Of a stretch of DNA of 64,000 nucleotides, positions 7,345 through 17,691 are shown piece by piece. Source of the DNA: Demetria terragena DSM 11295 (GTDB lineage Bacteria > Actinomycetota > Actinomycetes > Actinomycetales > Dermatophilaceae); contig NZ_AQXW01000004.1 of assembly GCF_000376825.1 (NCBI RefSeq), positions 992,001 to 1,056,000 on the forward strand. The letters run 5' to 3'. Under the pieces are notes generated by a model. It was not told the origin of the DNA, searched no databases, and saw nothing but the letters and a program-made list of their open reading frames with translations. Made by a program: the position numbers and the translations under genes. Positions within the stretch are counted from its first letter, which is position 1. The number at the start of each line of letters is the position of its first letter.

Positions 7345-8223
7345 TCAGGGATTGTGCGGGTTGTCCACAACCGGCTTCCTCCGGGCCCGGACAGCCCGCG
7401 GCTTGCCCGCGAGGTCGGGAACATCGACGATGTCGACCCACCCTGAGCGGCCCAGGCGCTCCGGCAGGATGTCGCCTTGCACGTCGGCGTGTTCCATCAC
7501 CAGCACCCCACCTGGGCGCACCAGCGCATAGGCGCGTGCGGCCACCTCAAGGGGAAACCGCAGGCCGTCGTCGCTGCCGCCAAAGAGCGCGACCTCTGGG
7601 TCGTGGTCGCGTACCTCCGGGTCAACCGGCACCATGCCTACCGGGATGTAGGGCGGATTGCTGACCACCACATCGACTGTTCCGTCGAGTTCGGGAAAAG
7701 ACTCCTGCGCGCGTCCCAGGCGCAGGTCAATGTCGACGCCCAGCGAGGCGGCGTTGCGCTCGGCCCAGGCGTGAGCGTGCTGGTCAAGCTCTACCGCGTG
7801 GACGACGGCATCGGGACGCTCCTGCTTAATGGCGAGCGCCAGCGCTCCAGAACCGGTGCACAGGTCGACAACTCGCCCGCCCTCCGACAACTCCGCGAGC
7901 ACCAGATCGACCAGCAGTTCCGTTTCAGGGCGCGGGATGAAAACCCCTGGCCCCACAGCGAGTTCGAGATTCCTGAAGGGTGCAGAACCGGTGAGGTGCT
8001 GCAGCGGTATGCGCTCGCACCGCGCCTGAATGAGTCCTTCCAGACGGGCGAGCACATCGTTCGCAGGGAGCTCTCCGAGGATGTCCGCGCGACGCACCTC
8101 CGCAACGGTCCGGCCTCCAGCGAGGGCCATGAGACTGACCGCGTCCGACTCCGGCGACGGCACGCCCGCGGCCCGCAACCTGGCTGCGACCTCTCGGATC
8201 CGCCAGGACCCTGATGGGGTCAC
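7345..8223 (-). CDS. prmC: peptide chain release factor N5-glutamine methyltransferase
   Basis: Methylates the glutamine of the GGQ motif of release factors using S-adenosylmethionine. The 292-residue sequence has an N-terminal helical substrate-binding domain, a SAM-binding loop ([16 protein letters not shown]), the catalytic NPPY motif ([11 protein letters not shown]) and [11 protein letters not shown] upstream. The start is GTG 8223, overlapping the prfA stop by 4 bases (GTGA), so it is translationally coupled to its own substrate gene. The short Arg-rich C-terminus is normal. Confidence 0.96.
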   Translation of the reverse strand: MTPSGSWRIREVAARLRAAGVPSPESDAVSLMALAGGRTVAEVRRADILGELPANDVLARLEGLIQARCERIPLQHLTGSAPFRNLELAVGPGVFIPRPETELLVDLVLAELSEGGRVVDLCTGSGALALAIKQERPDAVVHAVELDQHAHAWAERNAASLGVDIDLRLGRAQESFPELDGTVDVVVSNPPYIPVGMVPVDPEVRDHDPEVALFGGSDDGLRFPLEVAARAYALVRPGGVLVMEHADVQGDILPERLGRSGWVDIVDVPDLAGKPRAVRARRKPVVDNPHNP

Positions 8224-9305
8224 TGGTCGGCCACGTCGAACTCCGCCAGCCGTGCGTTTTCATCAGCAGCGACGGCCGAATCGATGACCTCCGCCAGGCC
8301 GCCGTCCAAGACGGTGTCGAGATGGTGGGCCTTGAATCCGGTCCGGTGGTCAGCGATCCGGTTCTCGGGGAAGTTGTAGGTACGAATGCGCTCACTGCGA
8401 TCCATCGTGCGAATCTGGGACTTGCGGACGGCCGAGGCCTCCGCCTCCCGCTCGTCGAGCTGCAACTGCCGAAGTCGCGCGCGCAAGACGCGCATCGCCG
8501 ATTCCTTGTTCTGCAGCTGCGACTTCTCGTTCTGGCAGGAGACCACCAGACCACTTGGCAGGTGGGTGATGCGCACGGCGGAGTCGGTGGTGTTGACCGA
8601 CTGGCCCCCGGGGCCGGACGAGCGGTAAACATCGATCTTGAGGTCATTCGGGCCGATCTCTACCTCGTCGTCCTCCTCCACCTGAGGAGTGACCAAGACA
8701 CCGGCGGCTGAGGTGTGGATGCGTCCCTGCGACTCGGTGACTGGAACCCGTTGAACTCGATGGACGCCGCCTTCATATTTCAGTCGCGCCCAGGGTTGGG
8801 TCCCCGGCTCCATCACGCCTTTAGCCTGAATGCTCAGGCGCACATCGGTGTATCCGCCCAGGTCAGACTCCGTCGCATCCACAATCTCCGCGCGCCACCC
8901 GGAGCGCTCGGCATAGCGCAGGTACATCCGGACCAAGTCGCTGGCGAAGAGCGCCGCCTCGGCGCCACCGGCACCCGCCTTGACCTCCAGGATCACGTCC
9001 CGGTCATCGTCTTCATCACGCGGCAGCAGGAGCGTACGCAATCGCTCGGCCGCGCTACTGGCCTCGGCCTCGAGTGCCGGGACCTCCTCGGCAAAAGCCG
9101 CGTCCTCGGTCGCCAGTTCACGTGCCGCATCCAGGTCGTCGTTGGCCGCCGTCCAGGCGTGATAGGCGCTCACCGTGGGTCCAAGCGCGGCATAGCGCTT
9201 GTTGAGTTTGCGGAACACCGCGGGATCGCTGTGGACCTCGGGGTCGGCAAGTTGGCGCTCGAGCTCGGCGTACTCGGCAACGACGCTTGCTGCGGACTCC
9301 AACAT
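8220..9305 (-). CDS. prfA: peptide chain release factor 1
   Basis: Releases nascent protein at UAA and UAG codons. Full length (361 aa) with the codon-recognition segment and the catalytic [20 protein letters not shown] containing GGQ. An AGAGG about 7 nt upstream supports ATG 9305. It is transcribed with rpmE upstream (about 87 bp gap) and prmC downstream (4-base overlap), the conserved actinobacterial order. Confidence 0.97.
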   Translation of the reverse strand: MLESAASVVAEYAELERQLADPEVHSDPAVFRKLNKRYAALGPTVSAYHAWTAANDDLDAARELATEDAAFAEEVPALEAEASSAAERLRTLLLPRDEDDDRDVILEVKAGAGGAEAALFASDLVRMYLRYAERSGWRAEIVDATESDLGGYTDVRLSIQAKGVMEPGTQPWARLKYEGGVHRVQRVPVTESQGRIHTSAAGVLVTPQVEEDDEVEIGPNDLKIDVYRSSGPGGQSVNTTDSAVRITHLPSGLVVSCQNEKSQLQNKESAMRVLRARLRQLQLDEREAEASAVRKSQIRTMDRSERIRTYNFPENRIADHRTGFKAHHLDTVLDGGLAEVIDSAVAADENARLAEFDVADQ

Positions 9306-9392
9306 AGGGGACCTCTCGGGGACGGTGGCGGCTCTGGAAACGACGAACGCCGGCCCCGTCCCCCATGGGACGAGACCGGCGCGTTCGCGAAG

Positions 9393-9608
9393 CTACTTGG
9401 CGGCCTTCTTGCCGTAGCGCTCCTGGAAGCGAGCAACTCGACCACCGGTGTCGAGGATCTTCTGCTTGCCGGTGTAGAAGGGGTGGCACTGCGAGCAGAC
9501 TTCGGCGTGAATCTTGCCGCTCTCGGCAGTGCTACGCGTGGTGAACGAGGCGCCACAGGTACAGCTGACCTGGGTCTCGTGGTACGTGGGGTGAAGGTCT
9601 TTCTTCAC
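9393..9608 (-). CDS. rpmE: 50S ribosomal protein L31 (zinc-binding type)
   Basis: A 71-residue L31 with four cysteines (about positions 16, 18, 37 and 40: SCTCGASF and CSQCHPF), i.e. the C+ zinc-containing form whose paralogs are usually swapped under zinc shortage by Zur. The start is GTG 9608 because AAGGAG lies 6 nt upstream; a longer frame reaches 9692 but lacks a ribosome site and family similarity. It lies downstream of rho in the conserved order but is separated from it here by a plus-strand amidase gene. Confidence 0.96.
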   Translation of the reverse strand: MKKDLHPTYHETQVSCTCGASFTTRSTAESGKIHAEVCSQCHPFYTGKQKILDTGGRVARFQERYGKKAAK

Positions 9609-9846
9609 GGCAGTCTCCTTGATGTTTGATGTCTCCGGGTCGCCCTGGGCGTGAACCGGATGACCAGCGCGCCATTTTGCCAGATCAGGCACGTAGTCAC
9701 CTAAACGAGAACGATTCGCCGTTCATTCCCTGACCCACGCAGCACCTGTTCGTGGGACGGATGCCATCAAATGCGCCACTTGCAACAATTGTCGCGGCGG
9801 TCGGTGGCATGGTGACTTATTAACACCGCACCTCAGGAGGAGCCCC

Positions 9847-11793
9847 ATGCCCCGCAATCCCATGCCGACCTCACGATTGTCCCGTCGACACTTCCTGGTG
9901 GCCGCTGGCGCCGTCTCCGCCACGGCGGTCATGGCTGAGCCCGCAACGGCCCTCATCCGCGTCGATCAACACCCCACCTTTGCTGAGGCCGCAAAGGAGT
10001 ACGGCGTGCCCGTGGCGCTCCTCGCCGGGGTGTCCTACGCCCAGACCCGGTGGCAGGACCACGATGGCCGCCCGAGCGCCTCGCTGGGCTATGGCCCGAT
10101 GCACCTAGTCGACGGCAAGGCAGCCCGCGAAGCCGGACTGCGTGCGGACAAGCCCGGTCACGGATCTCTCGACACCTTGGGCGATGCCGCCCGTGCGACC
10201 GGCCTATCCGCCACGTCCCTCCGCGAGGACCCCGAGGCCAACATTCGTGGCGCCGCCGCTCTGCTAGCCGCCCGACAGAAGGCCGCGGGGCACCCCGTGG
10301 GCCAAGACACCGATCCCGCCGAGTGGTACGAGTCCGTGGCGGCAGTCAGTGGCTTGACCTCAACCGATTCGATGATGCGCTTCGCCGACTCGGTCCTGGC
10401 GAACGTCCGCAGCGGGACCTCCGCCACGCTCGCCGACGGGTCACGCCTCGCCACGGCCCGACGTCGTGTCGGGTCGCCTGGCCGTCAGCGTGAGCGGCTG
10501 GAGCGTCACTCCCGCCGCAAGCCCAAGGGCAAACCCAAGCGCGGTCCGATCGATGCCCCGAAGGGGTTGAACGTCGAGTGGATTCCGGCGCCCTACGACG
10601 AGTTCGCCGGCGAGGACGGAACTCTCGAATATGGCAACCACGACCTCGCCAAACGGCCGCGGTCGCCCAAGATTCGGTACATCGTCATCCACGACACAGA
10701 AGGCGAGTACCCGGGCGTCCTCAAACTAATCCAGGAGACCACGCGCCCCGCGTCCTGGCAGTATTCGTTGCGCTCCTCCGACGGCCACATCGCCCAGCAC
10801 CTGCGACCCCAGGACGTCGGCTGGCACGCGGGCAACTGGTACATCAACGCCACCTCCATCGGCTTGGAACACGAAGGCTTCGCCGCGCAAGGTGCCCCGT
10901 GGTACTCGGAGCCGATGTATCGCACCTCCGCCAGGCTCGTGAAGTACCTCTGTAAGAAGTACGACATTCCCATGGACCGGGCCCACATCATCGGACACGA
11001 CCAGGTCCCCGGAACCACCACTGCGACGATTGCTGGGATGCACTGGGACCCGGGCCCGTTCTGGGACTGGGAGCACTACTTCGATCTGCTCGGTGCCCCC
11101 TTGGAGCGTGGCACCTCCAACCGCCGCGCCGAGGTCGGGTCAGTCGTACGCATCCTGCCTGGGTTCGCTGGCAACAAGCAGCCGATCACCGGCTGCGACG
11201 GCCCGGGTGACACCTGCGGCAGGAAAGTCCGCGACACCAACTTCGTGACCCTGCGGGTCGAGCCGCGCCACAAGGCTGACCTGGTGAACGACATCGGCCT
11301 GCACCAGAAGGGCGAGCCCGCCTCGACCGAGGTGTCCGATATCAGTGCTCGTGCCACCGCCGGTCTGGAGTTCGTCGTCGCCGAGGTACGCGACGACTGG
11401 ACCGCGATCTGGTATCTCGGCGTCAAGGCGTGGTTCTACAACCCGCGCCTGGAGCCGAGGGCTCGCGTCGTGCGCGAACGTCGCAAGGTCATCCGCCCAG
11501 CCAGCTCAACTGCCAAGACCTACGGGCGCTGCTACCCGGAGGCCAAGGCGTACGACAACCCGGACGACGTCCAGGAAGTCAGCCCACTGTTGTACGAGAT
11601 TTCAGCCGGTCAGGCATACGTCGTCACCGATGACAACCCGGAGACTGCGTACTACAAGGCCAAGACCTTTGACGCCGACACCCCCGGGGACCACGTCAAC
11701 ATCGAGGGACGCGATCAGTATTACCAGATCAGCTTCGGACACCGAGTGAGTTTTGTCCGCGCCGCTGAGGTGCGCAACCACATCCACCGCTAA
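9847..11793 (+). CDS. Tat-exported N-acetylmuramoyl-L-alanine amidase (family 2/PGRP)
   Basis: A predicted cell-wall hydrolase cutting the MurNAc-L-Ala bond. Residues 1-36 are a Tat signal ([13 protein letters not shown]). Residues 40-140 resemble a lysozyme/transglycosylase-like helper domain ([19 protein letters not shown]) but with Gln where such domains, as I recall them, have the catalytic Glu. Residues 275-425 are an Amidase_2 domain with zinc-ligand motifs [16 protein letters not shown] and the final MHWDPGP. The rest (about 430-560) looks SH3-like. AGGAGG lies 6 nt before ATG 9847. It interrupts the rho-rpmE neighbourhood and ends at a shared terminator with rho. Confidence 0.9.
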   Translation: MPRNPMPTSRLSRRHFLVAAGAVSATAVMAEPATALIRVDQHPTFAEAAKEYGVPVALLAGVSYAQTRWQDHDGRPSASLGYGPMHLVDGKAAREAGLRADKPGHGSLDTLGDAARATGLSATSLREDPEANIRGAAALLAARQKAAGHPVGQDTDPAEWYESVAAVSGLTSTDSMMRFADSVLANVRSGTSATLADGSRLATARRRVGSPGRQRERLERHSRRKPKGKPKRGPIDAPKGLNVEWIPAPYDEFAGEDGTLEYGNHDLAKRPRSPKIRYIVIHDTEGEYPGVLKLIQETTRPASWQYSLRSSDGHIAQHLRPQDVGWHAGNWYINATSIGLEHEGFAAQGAPWYSEPMYRTSARLVKYLCKKYDIPMDRAHIIGHDQVPGTTTATIAGMHWDPGPFWDWEHYFDLLGAPLERGTSNRRAEVGSVVRILPGFAGNKQPITGCDGPGDTCGRKVRDTNFVTLRVEPRHKADLVNDIGLHQKGEPASTEVSDISARATAGLEFVVAEVRDDWTAIWYLGVKAWFYNPRLEPRARVVRERRKVIRPASSTAKTYGRCYPEAKAYDNPDDVQEVSPLLYEISAGQAYVVTDDNPETAYYKAKTFDADTPGDHVNIEGRDQYYQISFGHRVSFVRAAEVRNHIHR

Positions 11794-11809
11794 GCCCGTT
11801 CCAAGCACA

Positions 11810-11840
11810 CGAAAGGCCCCGCCGTTGGCGGGGCCTTTCG
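11810..11840. terminator. bidirectional terminator between amidase gene and rho
   Basis: A 14-bp perfect stem (CGAAAGGCCCCGCC with its complement) and 3-nt loop. It has an A-run in the left arm and a T-run in the right, so it can work for both convergent genes. Confidence 0.85.
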
Positions 11841-11859
11841 TATCGATCAGATCGTGCGG

Positions 11860-13794
11860 TTAGTCGTCGTCATCGTCGAGTTTGATCGACGAGGTCTGCT
11901 GAACCTGCATGAGGAACTCAGGGTTGCTCTTGGTCTTCTTGAGTCGGTCGAGCAGCAACTCGATGCCCTGCTGGTTGTCCAGCGCGGCGAGCACCCGACG
12001 GAGCTTCCACATGATCTTCAGCTCGTCCTGGCCGAGCAAGATCTCCTCGCGGCGGGTGCTGGATGCGTTGACATCCACCGCCGGGAAGATACGGCGCTCG
12101 GCAAGCTGACGCGACAGGCGCAGCTCCCAGTTTCCGGTGCCCTTGAACTCCTCGAAGATGACCTCGTCCATCTTGGAGCCAGACTCGATGAGTGCGGTGG
12201 CCAGGATGGTGAGGGAGCCACCGTTTTCGATGTTGCGGGCCGCGCCGAAGAACTTCTTCGGCGGGTAGAGCGCTGCCGAGTCGACACCACCGGACATGAT
12301 GCGACCGCTGGCGGGTGCCGCGAGGTTGTACGCGCGCCCCAGACGGGTGATGCCATCGAGCAGGACCACGACATCCAGACCCATCTCCACGAGTCGCTTG
12401 GCCCGCTCAATCGCAAGCTCGGCGACCTGCGTGTGGTCGGTTGCCGGACGGTCAAAGGTCGAGGCGATGACCTCACCCTTGACCGAGCGCTGGAAGTCGG
12501 TGACCTCTTCAGGACGCTCGTCCACAAGCACCACCATGAGGTGGCACTCCGGGTTGTTGGTCGTGATCGCGTTGGCAATCGACTGCATGATGAGCGTCTT
12601 ACCGGCCTTGGCCGGCGCCACGATCAGACCACGCTGGCCCTTACCAATCGGCGCGATGAGGTCGATGACCCGGTTGGTGATGTGCTTGGGGTCGCCATCT
12701 TCGAGGCGCAAGCGCTCCTGCGGGTAGAGCGGCGTGAGCTTGCCGAACTCCGCCCGCTCGGTCGCCTCTTCTGGCGACTTGCCGTTGACGGTATCGACCT
12801 GAACCAGCGCGTTGAACTTCTGGCGAGCCGGAAGCTGCTCGCCCTCGCGCAGCGCACGCACCTTGCCGGTGACGGCGTCACCCTTGCGCATCCCGCTCTT
12901 CTTGACCAGGTTCATCGGCACGTAGACATCGGTCGCGCCGGTCAGGAAGCCCGAGGTACGCACGAAGCCGTAGTTGTCAAGAATGTCCAAGATGCCGGCC
13001 ACGGGCACGAGCACGTCGTCCTCGCGGATCTGCGTGTCGACCTCGCCGAAGTCATTGCCACGACCGCGGCCACGCTTGCGATCGCGTCCGCGCTGGCGGC
13101 GGCGTCCGCGGCCCCCGCCATCCTGATCCTGGTCCTGGTTGCGGTCCTGACGATTGTTGTCCTGACCCCGGTTGTTGTTCCGGTTGTCGCCCCGGTTGTC
13201 ATTCCGATTCTCGTTGCGACGGTTGTCGTTCTGCCGGTTGTTGTCCCGGTTATCGCTCTGCCGGTTGTCCCGGGTGTCGCTCTGGCGGTTGTTGTCCCGG
13301 TTGTCGTTCTGCCGGTTGTCGCGATCACTCTGGCGATTGCCGTCGCCTTGATCCTGCTGCCGCTTCTCGCCGCCACGGCGGTTCTCGCGCTGCTTTGGCT
13401 GCTCGTCACGGTCCGCGTTCTGCTGCGGCGCGTTGTCTTGGGCCTTGTCCTGGGCCTTGTCTTGCGGCTCCGTTGCCGGCTTTTCCTCCCGGGTGCGCTC
13501 AGGCACCGAGGTGGTCGCCGTGGCTCCGGGCGCAGGTGCGGCATCCGCGACGGGTGCTGTCTGCGGCGCCGAGGCCGCGCGGCGAGCACTGCCGGACTTC
13601 TTCACGGGGGCGCTGGACCCGCCTCGGCCACCGTTGATCGCGGCGATGACATCGCTCTTGCGCATCTTGGAGGTGCCGGTAATGCCCATGGATGCAGCGA
13701 CGCGCTTCAACTCATCCAGCTTCATGGTGCTGAGGTTGGGGCGTCCCTGCGACTCACCTGATGTGGGCGCGGTGAGTTCAGTGGTGTCTGTCAC
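11860..13794 (-). CDS. rho: transcription termination factor Rho with disordered insertion
   Basis: A hexameric RNA helicase ending untranslated transcripts. Order: an N-terminal SAP-like helical domain (residues about 22-55, [15 protein letters not shown]), a long low-complexity insert (about 60-250) very rich in Arg, Asn, Asp and Gln, the cold-shock RNA-binding domain (about 255-330), and the ATPase with P-loop APAKAGKT and Walker [16 protein letters not shown]. At 644 residues it is far longer than the 419-residue E. coli protein; such inserts are typical of actinobacteria. Start GTG 13794 with GAAGGA upstream. A hairpin sits in its leader. Confidence 0.96.
   Translation of the reverse strand: MTDTTELTAPTSGESQGRPNLSTMKLDELKRVAASMGITGTSKMRKSDVIAAINGGRGGSSAPVKKSGSARRAASAPQTAPVADAAPAPGATATTSVPERTREEKPATEPQDKAQDKAQDNAPQQNADRDEQPKQRENRRGGEKRQQDQGDGNRQSDRDNRQNDNRDNNRQSDTRDNRQSDNRDNNRQNDNRRNENRNDNRGDNRNNNRGQDNNRQDRNQDQDQDGGGRGRRRQRGRDRKRGRGRGNDFGEVDTQIREDDVLVPVAGILDILDNYGFVRTSGFLTGATDVYVPMNLVKKSGMRKGDAVTGKVRALREGEQLPARQKFNALVQVDTVNGKSPEEATERAEFGKLTPLYPQERLRLEDGDPKHITNRVIDLIAPIGKGQRGLIVAPAKAGKTLIMQSIANAITTNNPECHLMVVLVDERPEEVTDFQRSVKGEVIASTFDRPATDHTQVAELAIERAKRLVEMGLDVVVLLDGITRLGRAYNLAAPASGRIMSGGVDSAALYPPKKFFGAARNIENGGSLTILATALIESGSKMDEVIFEEFKGTGNWELRLSRQLAERRIFPAVDVNASSTRREEILLGQDELKIMWKLRRVLAALDNQQGIELLLDRLKKTKSNPEFLMQVQQTSSIKLDDDDD
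13132..13345 (-). repeat. degenerate tandem repeats encoding the Asn/Arg/Asp/Gln-rich part of Rho
   Basis: Short imperfect units of the type CGGCAGAACGACAACCGG recur on the coding strand, giving peptide units such as RQNDNRDNN and RQSDTRDN at Rho residues of about 150-221. The region looks like repeat expansion and is likely length-variable between strains. The opposite strand reads as an artificial hydrophobic Val/Pro frame. Confidence 0.8.
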
Positions 13795-13817
13795 GAAGGT
13801 TCCTTCCCCCTCGTCTG

Positions 13818-13836
13818 GCGCCCGGTCACCGGGCGC
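13818..13836 (-). promoter_or_regulatory. hairpin in the rho leader
   Basis: A perfect 8-bp GC stem (GCGCCCGG with CCGGGCGC, loop of 3) lies 24 bp upstream of the rho start codon, just before the ribosome site. Rho genes are often autoregulated through their leaders; whether this hairpin takes part is inference. Confidence 0.4.
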
Positions 13837-14020
13837 TAATTGGGGTGTTACTTGGCGGAGTGATTCCCCGCGTCAAGGACTCACGGGCGACGACTTCGCC
13901 CAGTCGCGAACGACGCGCACTCGTGAGGTGTGGTGCATCCCCGCTGAACGGGTGGCTGCGGCATCTGGACGTTCCCCGATACTTCTGCCGTGATGCGTTG
14001 ATCAATCTACACGCTCAGGC

Positions 14021-14962
14021 TCAACGCCGCGAATGCGCCCTCACACCCGTGTCGGGGATGGGGCGCGAGATCGGATTCCAGACCTCGTCCGCATAACTCA
14101 GCACGGTGTCCTGATCGCCACTGGTCGTGAGCACCAGAACCGTAGGCCCCGCACCGGAGATCACGGCAGCGTGCCCCGCCGAGCGCAGCCGATCGACGAG
14201 ATGCATGGATGCCGGGTACGCAGCGCGGCGCTGTTCCTGATGCAGCCACTCCCGCGTCGCGGGCAGGAGATAACTCGGGTCTTGGGTCAGGGCATGGGTC
14301 AACAGCCCCGCGCGCCCGGAGTTTCGGCCCGCGTCACCGTGCCCCACGTTCGTCGGCAGCGCGGCCCGCGCCTCATCGGTGGCCAATTGTCGATCTGGCA
14401 CGAAGGCGATGGCCCGCAGGTCCGCGTGAGGCGTGAGTTGTGCTGTGCGCCAACCGTTTCCGTCGTCATTGGCCCACGAGACCGTAATCCCTCCGTAGAC
14501 GCTGGCCGACGAGTTGTCCGGGTGCCCTTCCAAGTCACCTGCGACATCTCCGATGAGCTGCCGGCCCGTCGCGGAGTTCGGGTCGATGCCGACCAGTGCC
14601 GCTGCGGCGGTGACCCCGGCGACGATGGCGGCAGCCGACGAACCCAGCCCGCGCGAATGCGGAATCGCATTGCGACAGCGCAGCACTACACCCGACGGGG
14701 TGGCGTACCCCAGGCCGTGCCACATCACCGACATCGACCGGAAGACCAGGTGCGTACGGTCGCGAGGGACCGCGGCAGCGCCCTCACCCTCGCACTCGAT
14801 CAGCAGTTGGTCGCCACCGATCTCGACCTCGACCGAGTCCCACAGGTCGATCGCCATGCCGATCGAGTCGAAGCCAGGGCCAAGATTGGCCGAGCTCGCT
14901 GGAACCTCAAGGCGTACCTGGCCAGATGGCACCGGACTTTCGGCGCGGGTATCCGAAGTCAT
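14021..14962 (-). CDS. thrB: homoserine kinase
   Basis: A GHMP kinase making O-phosphohomoserine from homoserine and ATP. 313 residues, with VPASSANLGPGFDSIG at the N-terminus, the ATP-binding PHSRGLGSSAAAIVAG loop and a C-terminal GAGPTVLVL motif. ATG 14962 overlaps the thrC stop by 4 bases (ATGA). It is last in hom-thrC-thrB; rho follows after 226 bp. Confidence 0.96.
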   Translation of the reverse strand: MTSDTRAESPVPSGQVRLEVPASSANLGPGFDSIGMAIDLWDSVEVEIGGDQLLIECEGEGAAAVPRDRTHLVFRSMSVMWHGLGYATPSGVVLRCRNAIPHSRGLGSSAAAIVAGVTAAAALVGIDPNSATGRQLIGDVAGDLEGHPDNSSASVYGGITVSWANDDGNGWRTAQLTPHADLRAIAFVPDRQLATDEARAALPTNVGHGDAGRNSGRAGLLTHALTQDPSYLLPATREWLHQEQRRAAYPASMHLVDRLRSAGHAAVISGAGPTVLVLTTSGDQDTVLSYADEVWNPISRPIPDTGVRAHSRR

Positions 14963-16374
14963 GGGCCGGCCTTGAGTGCACGCTCGCCGATGAACTCGCG
15001 CAATGCCGCGGCTGACGCGGGAATCGAGGTGACCCGCTGCTCGGCGCTCATCATGGTGTGCAGCGCAGGCGACAACTCCAACTCGACACCGATCGCCTCA
15101 TGGATTGTCTGCGAAAACTTCTCGGGCTTGGCCGTCTCCAGCACGAGCATCGGCACGTCCCCGGTGGCATACCGGCGCGCGACCGCCACCCCGTCGGCGG
15201 TGTGTGGATCGATCAACTGGCCCGTGGCGTCGTAGACCGATCGAATCGTCTCGAGTCGGTCGCGGTGGGTGCTCGTCCCGCTGACGAACCCGAACTCCGC
15301 CGCGAACCGATCTGTTTCGTCCGACAGGTCGATGGCTCCGGTCGATGCCAACTCCGACCAGCACGCTTGGACTCGCTGCGGATCGCGGCCTTGGAGGTCA
15401 TAGACGAAGCGCTCGAAGTTCGACGCACGGGAAATGTCCATCGACGGACTGGAGGTAGACGGCGTCTGATCGGCAGCACGTGGGCGATAGATCCCAGTGC
15501 GGAAAAACTCATCCAGCACGTTGTTCTCGTTGGCCGCCAACACCAACTGCCGGATAGGTAGACCCATCTGCCTGGCGTAATGGCCGGACAGGATGTTGCC
15601 GAAGTTGCCCGAGGGCACGGCGAAGGACACCTCATGCGTCTGCTGGTCATCCGTAGCGCGCAACCAGGCCCAGACGTAGTAGACGATCTGCGCAGTGACG
15701 CGCGCGAGGTTAATGGAGTTCACGGCTCCAAGGTGGTGCGTACTGCGGAAGGCAGGATCTCCCGAAAGTTCCTTGACGAGGTCCTGACAGTCGTCGAAGA
15801 CACCTTCGACCGCGAGGTTGTGGATGTTGTCATCCTGCAGCGAATACATCTGTGCCCGTTGGAAATCACTCATCCTTCCCTGCGGGGACAGCATGAAGAC
15901 GGCGATACGGTCCATCCCGCGCAAGGCGTGCTCTGCGGCAGATCCGGTGTCGCCAGACGTTGCCCCGAGAACGTTCAGCACTCCACCCGTTCGCTCGAGC
16001 GCATACTCCAACGCGTGGCCGAGGAACTGCATGGCCATGTCCTTGAACGCCAGCGTCGGGCCTTCTGACAAGCCGACGAGCGTGAGCTGGTCATCGATGG
16101 CTCGCAAGGGCACTTCGGAGGCGAATACCGCTGGGGTGTAAGCCGCCTGGCACAGGCGCATCAGATCAGGTCGCGGGATGTCGGTCGCGAACAGGCCGAT
16201 GACGTTGCCCGCGAGCTCGGCATAACTCAACGAGCGCCATTGCTGCAGGTGCTCGGCGCTGATAGTCGGCAGATCGGCCGGCACCGCGAGTCCGCCGTCG
16301 GAGGCCAACCCCTCCAGCAAGGTTTCAGTGAAGGTGCGTGCGGCGCCACCGCCGCGCGTAGAGATGTACTGCAT
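14959..16374 (-). CDS. thrC: threonine synthase (long, Corynebacterium/E. coli-like type)
   Basis: A PLP lyase converting O-phosphohomoserine to threonine. The 471 residues begin with QYISTRGG and contain PTLAFKDMAMQFLG with the PLP lysine and LGATSGDTGSAAEHAL. This is the longer class found in Corynebacterium and E. coli, rather than the roughly 360-residue class found next to hom in mycobacteria and many other actinobacteria. The start ATG follows the hom stop directly, and the 3' end overlaps thrB. Confidence 0.95.
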   Translation of the reverse strand: MQYISTRGGGAARTFTETLLEGLASDGGLAVPADLPTISAEHLQQWRSLSYAELAGNVIGLFATDIPRPDLMRLCQAAYTPAVFASEVPLRAIDDQLTLVGLSEGPTLAFKDMAMQFLGHALEYALERTGGVLNVLGATSGDTGSAAEHALRGMDRIAVFMLSPQGRMSDFQRAQMYSLQDDNIHNLAVEGVFDDCQDLVKELSGDPAFRSTHHLGAVNSINLARVTAQIVYYVWAWLRATDDQQTHEVSFAVPSGNFGNILSGHYARQMGLPIRQLVLAANENNVLDEFFRTGIYRPRAADQTPSTSSPSMDISRASNFERFVYDLQGRDPQRVQACWSELASTGAIDLSDETDRFAAEFGFVSGTSTHRDRLETIRSVYDATGQLIDPHTADGVAVARRYATGDVPMLVLETAKPEKFSQTIHEAIGVELELSPALHTMMSAEQRVTSIPASAAALREFIGERALKAGP

Positions 16375-17691
16375 TTACTCGATACCTTCCATGCGCAGCA
16401 CCGAGGCCACCGTGCCCACCGAGTTGAGGTCACGCAATCTGGCCACCGCGTCGTTCACCTGTTGCTCGGTTGCCTCGTGCGTTGAGATCGTGAGCGGAGC
16501 CAGACCGTCATCACTGCGTCGGATGCCTTGCAACATCGATTCGATAGAGATTCCAGACTCGCCGAATACCGTTGCCACAAAAGCGAGTACACCTGGTTCG
16601 TCCTTCACGCCTAGGCGAATCGCGTAGCGGGTTCGGATGTCGCTCAGCGGAAGTATTGGCAGCGCCGCGTAGGCCGACTCCCCCGCACCGCGACCACCCA
16701 GTACGCGATGGCGGGCGGCCTGTACGAGGTCACCAAGCACGGCTGACGCGGTGGGATCGCCCCCGGCTCCTTGGCCATAAAACATGAGGTCACCGGCGAG
16801 TTCGGTCTCGACAAAGACCGCGTTGAACGCCTCTCGCACCGTGGCCAGCGGATGCGAGCGCGGAATGATGGTCGGGTGGACTCGCGCGCTCACCGCCGGG
16901 TTGCCGTCGGAGCCGACCACCCGCTCGCAGATCGCAAGCAACTTGAGCTCGCAACCCATCTTGCGGACGGCGCGGATGTCGTCGCTGGTGATCTGGGAAA
17001 TGCCTTCGCACGTCACATCATCGGTGCCGACCCGGGAATGGAACGCGAGCGAAGCCAGGATGGCTGCCTTGGCCTGCGCGTCGTGGCCCTCGACATCGGC
17101 GGTCGGGTCAGCCTCGGCATACCCGAGTTCTTGCGCCTCGGCCAGAACGTCCTGCAGGTCGGCGCCAGTGCGGCTCATTTTGTCGAGAATGAAGTTCGTC
17201 GTGCCGTTGACGATGCCCATGACTCGTCGGACATGGTCGCCGGCAAGCGACTCTCGCATGGGCCGGATCAGCGGGATAGCCGCCGCCACGGCGGCTTCGT
17301 ACTGGAGGTCGACACCTGCGGCCGAGGCTGCCTCGTAGAGGCTGGGGCCATCGGCACCGAGCAGTTGCTTGTTGGCCGTCACGACGCTCGCACCGTGGCC
17401 GATGGCCCGCAGGATCAGCGCGCGAGCTGGCTCCAGCCCGCCCATGAGTTCGACGACCAGGTCGGCGTCGGCCACCAGACCTTCGGCGTCAGTGGTGAGC
17501 AGTTCGGTGGGAATGCCGGGACGCGCCTTGTCCACGTCGCGCACCGCGATCCCGACGAGCTCAATCGGACGACCGATGCGCTGAGCAAAGTCCTCTGGCC
17601 CATCCAGCAGCCTCCGTGCCACGCTCGACCCGACGGTTCCGCATCCGAGCAGCGCAATGCGCAACGCTCCCTGACTGTCCGTGCGACTCAC
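16375..17691 (-). CDS. hom: homoserine dehydrogenase with C-terminal ACT domain
   Basis: An NAD(P)-dependent reduction of aspartate semialdehyde to homoserine. The Rossmann motif is LLGCGTVGSSVARRLL, the catalytic domain shows GIVNGTTNFILDKM and EADPTADVEGHDAQAK, and the C-terminal ACT domain (from about residue 350, RYAIRLGVKDEPGVLA) is the usual seat of threonine feedback inhibition. GTG 17691 overlaps the lysA stop (GTGA) and has AGGAG 4-5 nt upstream. Feedback inhibition is inferred from the domain. Confidence 0.96.
   Translation of the reverse strand: MSRTDSQGALRIALLGCGTVGSSVARRLLDGPEDFAQRIGRPIELVGIAVRDVDKARPGIPTELLTTDAEGLVADADLVVELMGGLEPARALILRAIGHGASVVTANKQLLGADGPSLYEAASAAGVDLQYEAAVAAAIPLIRPMRESLAGDHVRRVMGIVNGTTNFILDKMSRTGADLQDVLAEAQELGYAEADPTADVEGHDAQAKAAILASLAFHSRVGTDDVTCEGISQITSDDIRAVRKMGCELKLLAICERVVGSDGNPAVSARVHPTIIPRSHPLATVREAFNAVFVETELAGDLMFYGQGAGGDPTASAVLGDLVQAARHRVLGGRGAGESAYAALPILPLSDIRTRYAIRLGVKDEPGVLAFVATVFGESGISIESMLQGIRRSDDGLAPLTISTHEATEQQVNDAVARLRDLNSVGTVASVLRMEGIE

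Noticed and set aside
13132-13345. Repeat array that could be taken for a CRISPR.
   Set aside because: Units are short, imperfect, in coding frame with rho, and there are no unique spacers of constant length or cas genes.
11854-13761. Long plus-strand frame opposite rho with a Val/Pro-rich hydrophobic middle that looks like a membrane protein.
   Set aside because: It is the mirror of the Asn/Asp-rich repeats of rho. Rho is unmistakable on the minus strand and the plus frame has no family motif or ribosome site.
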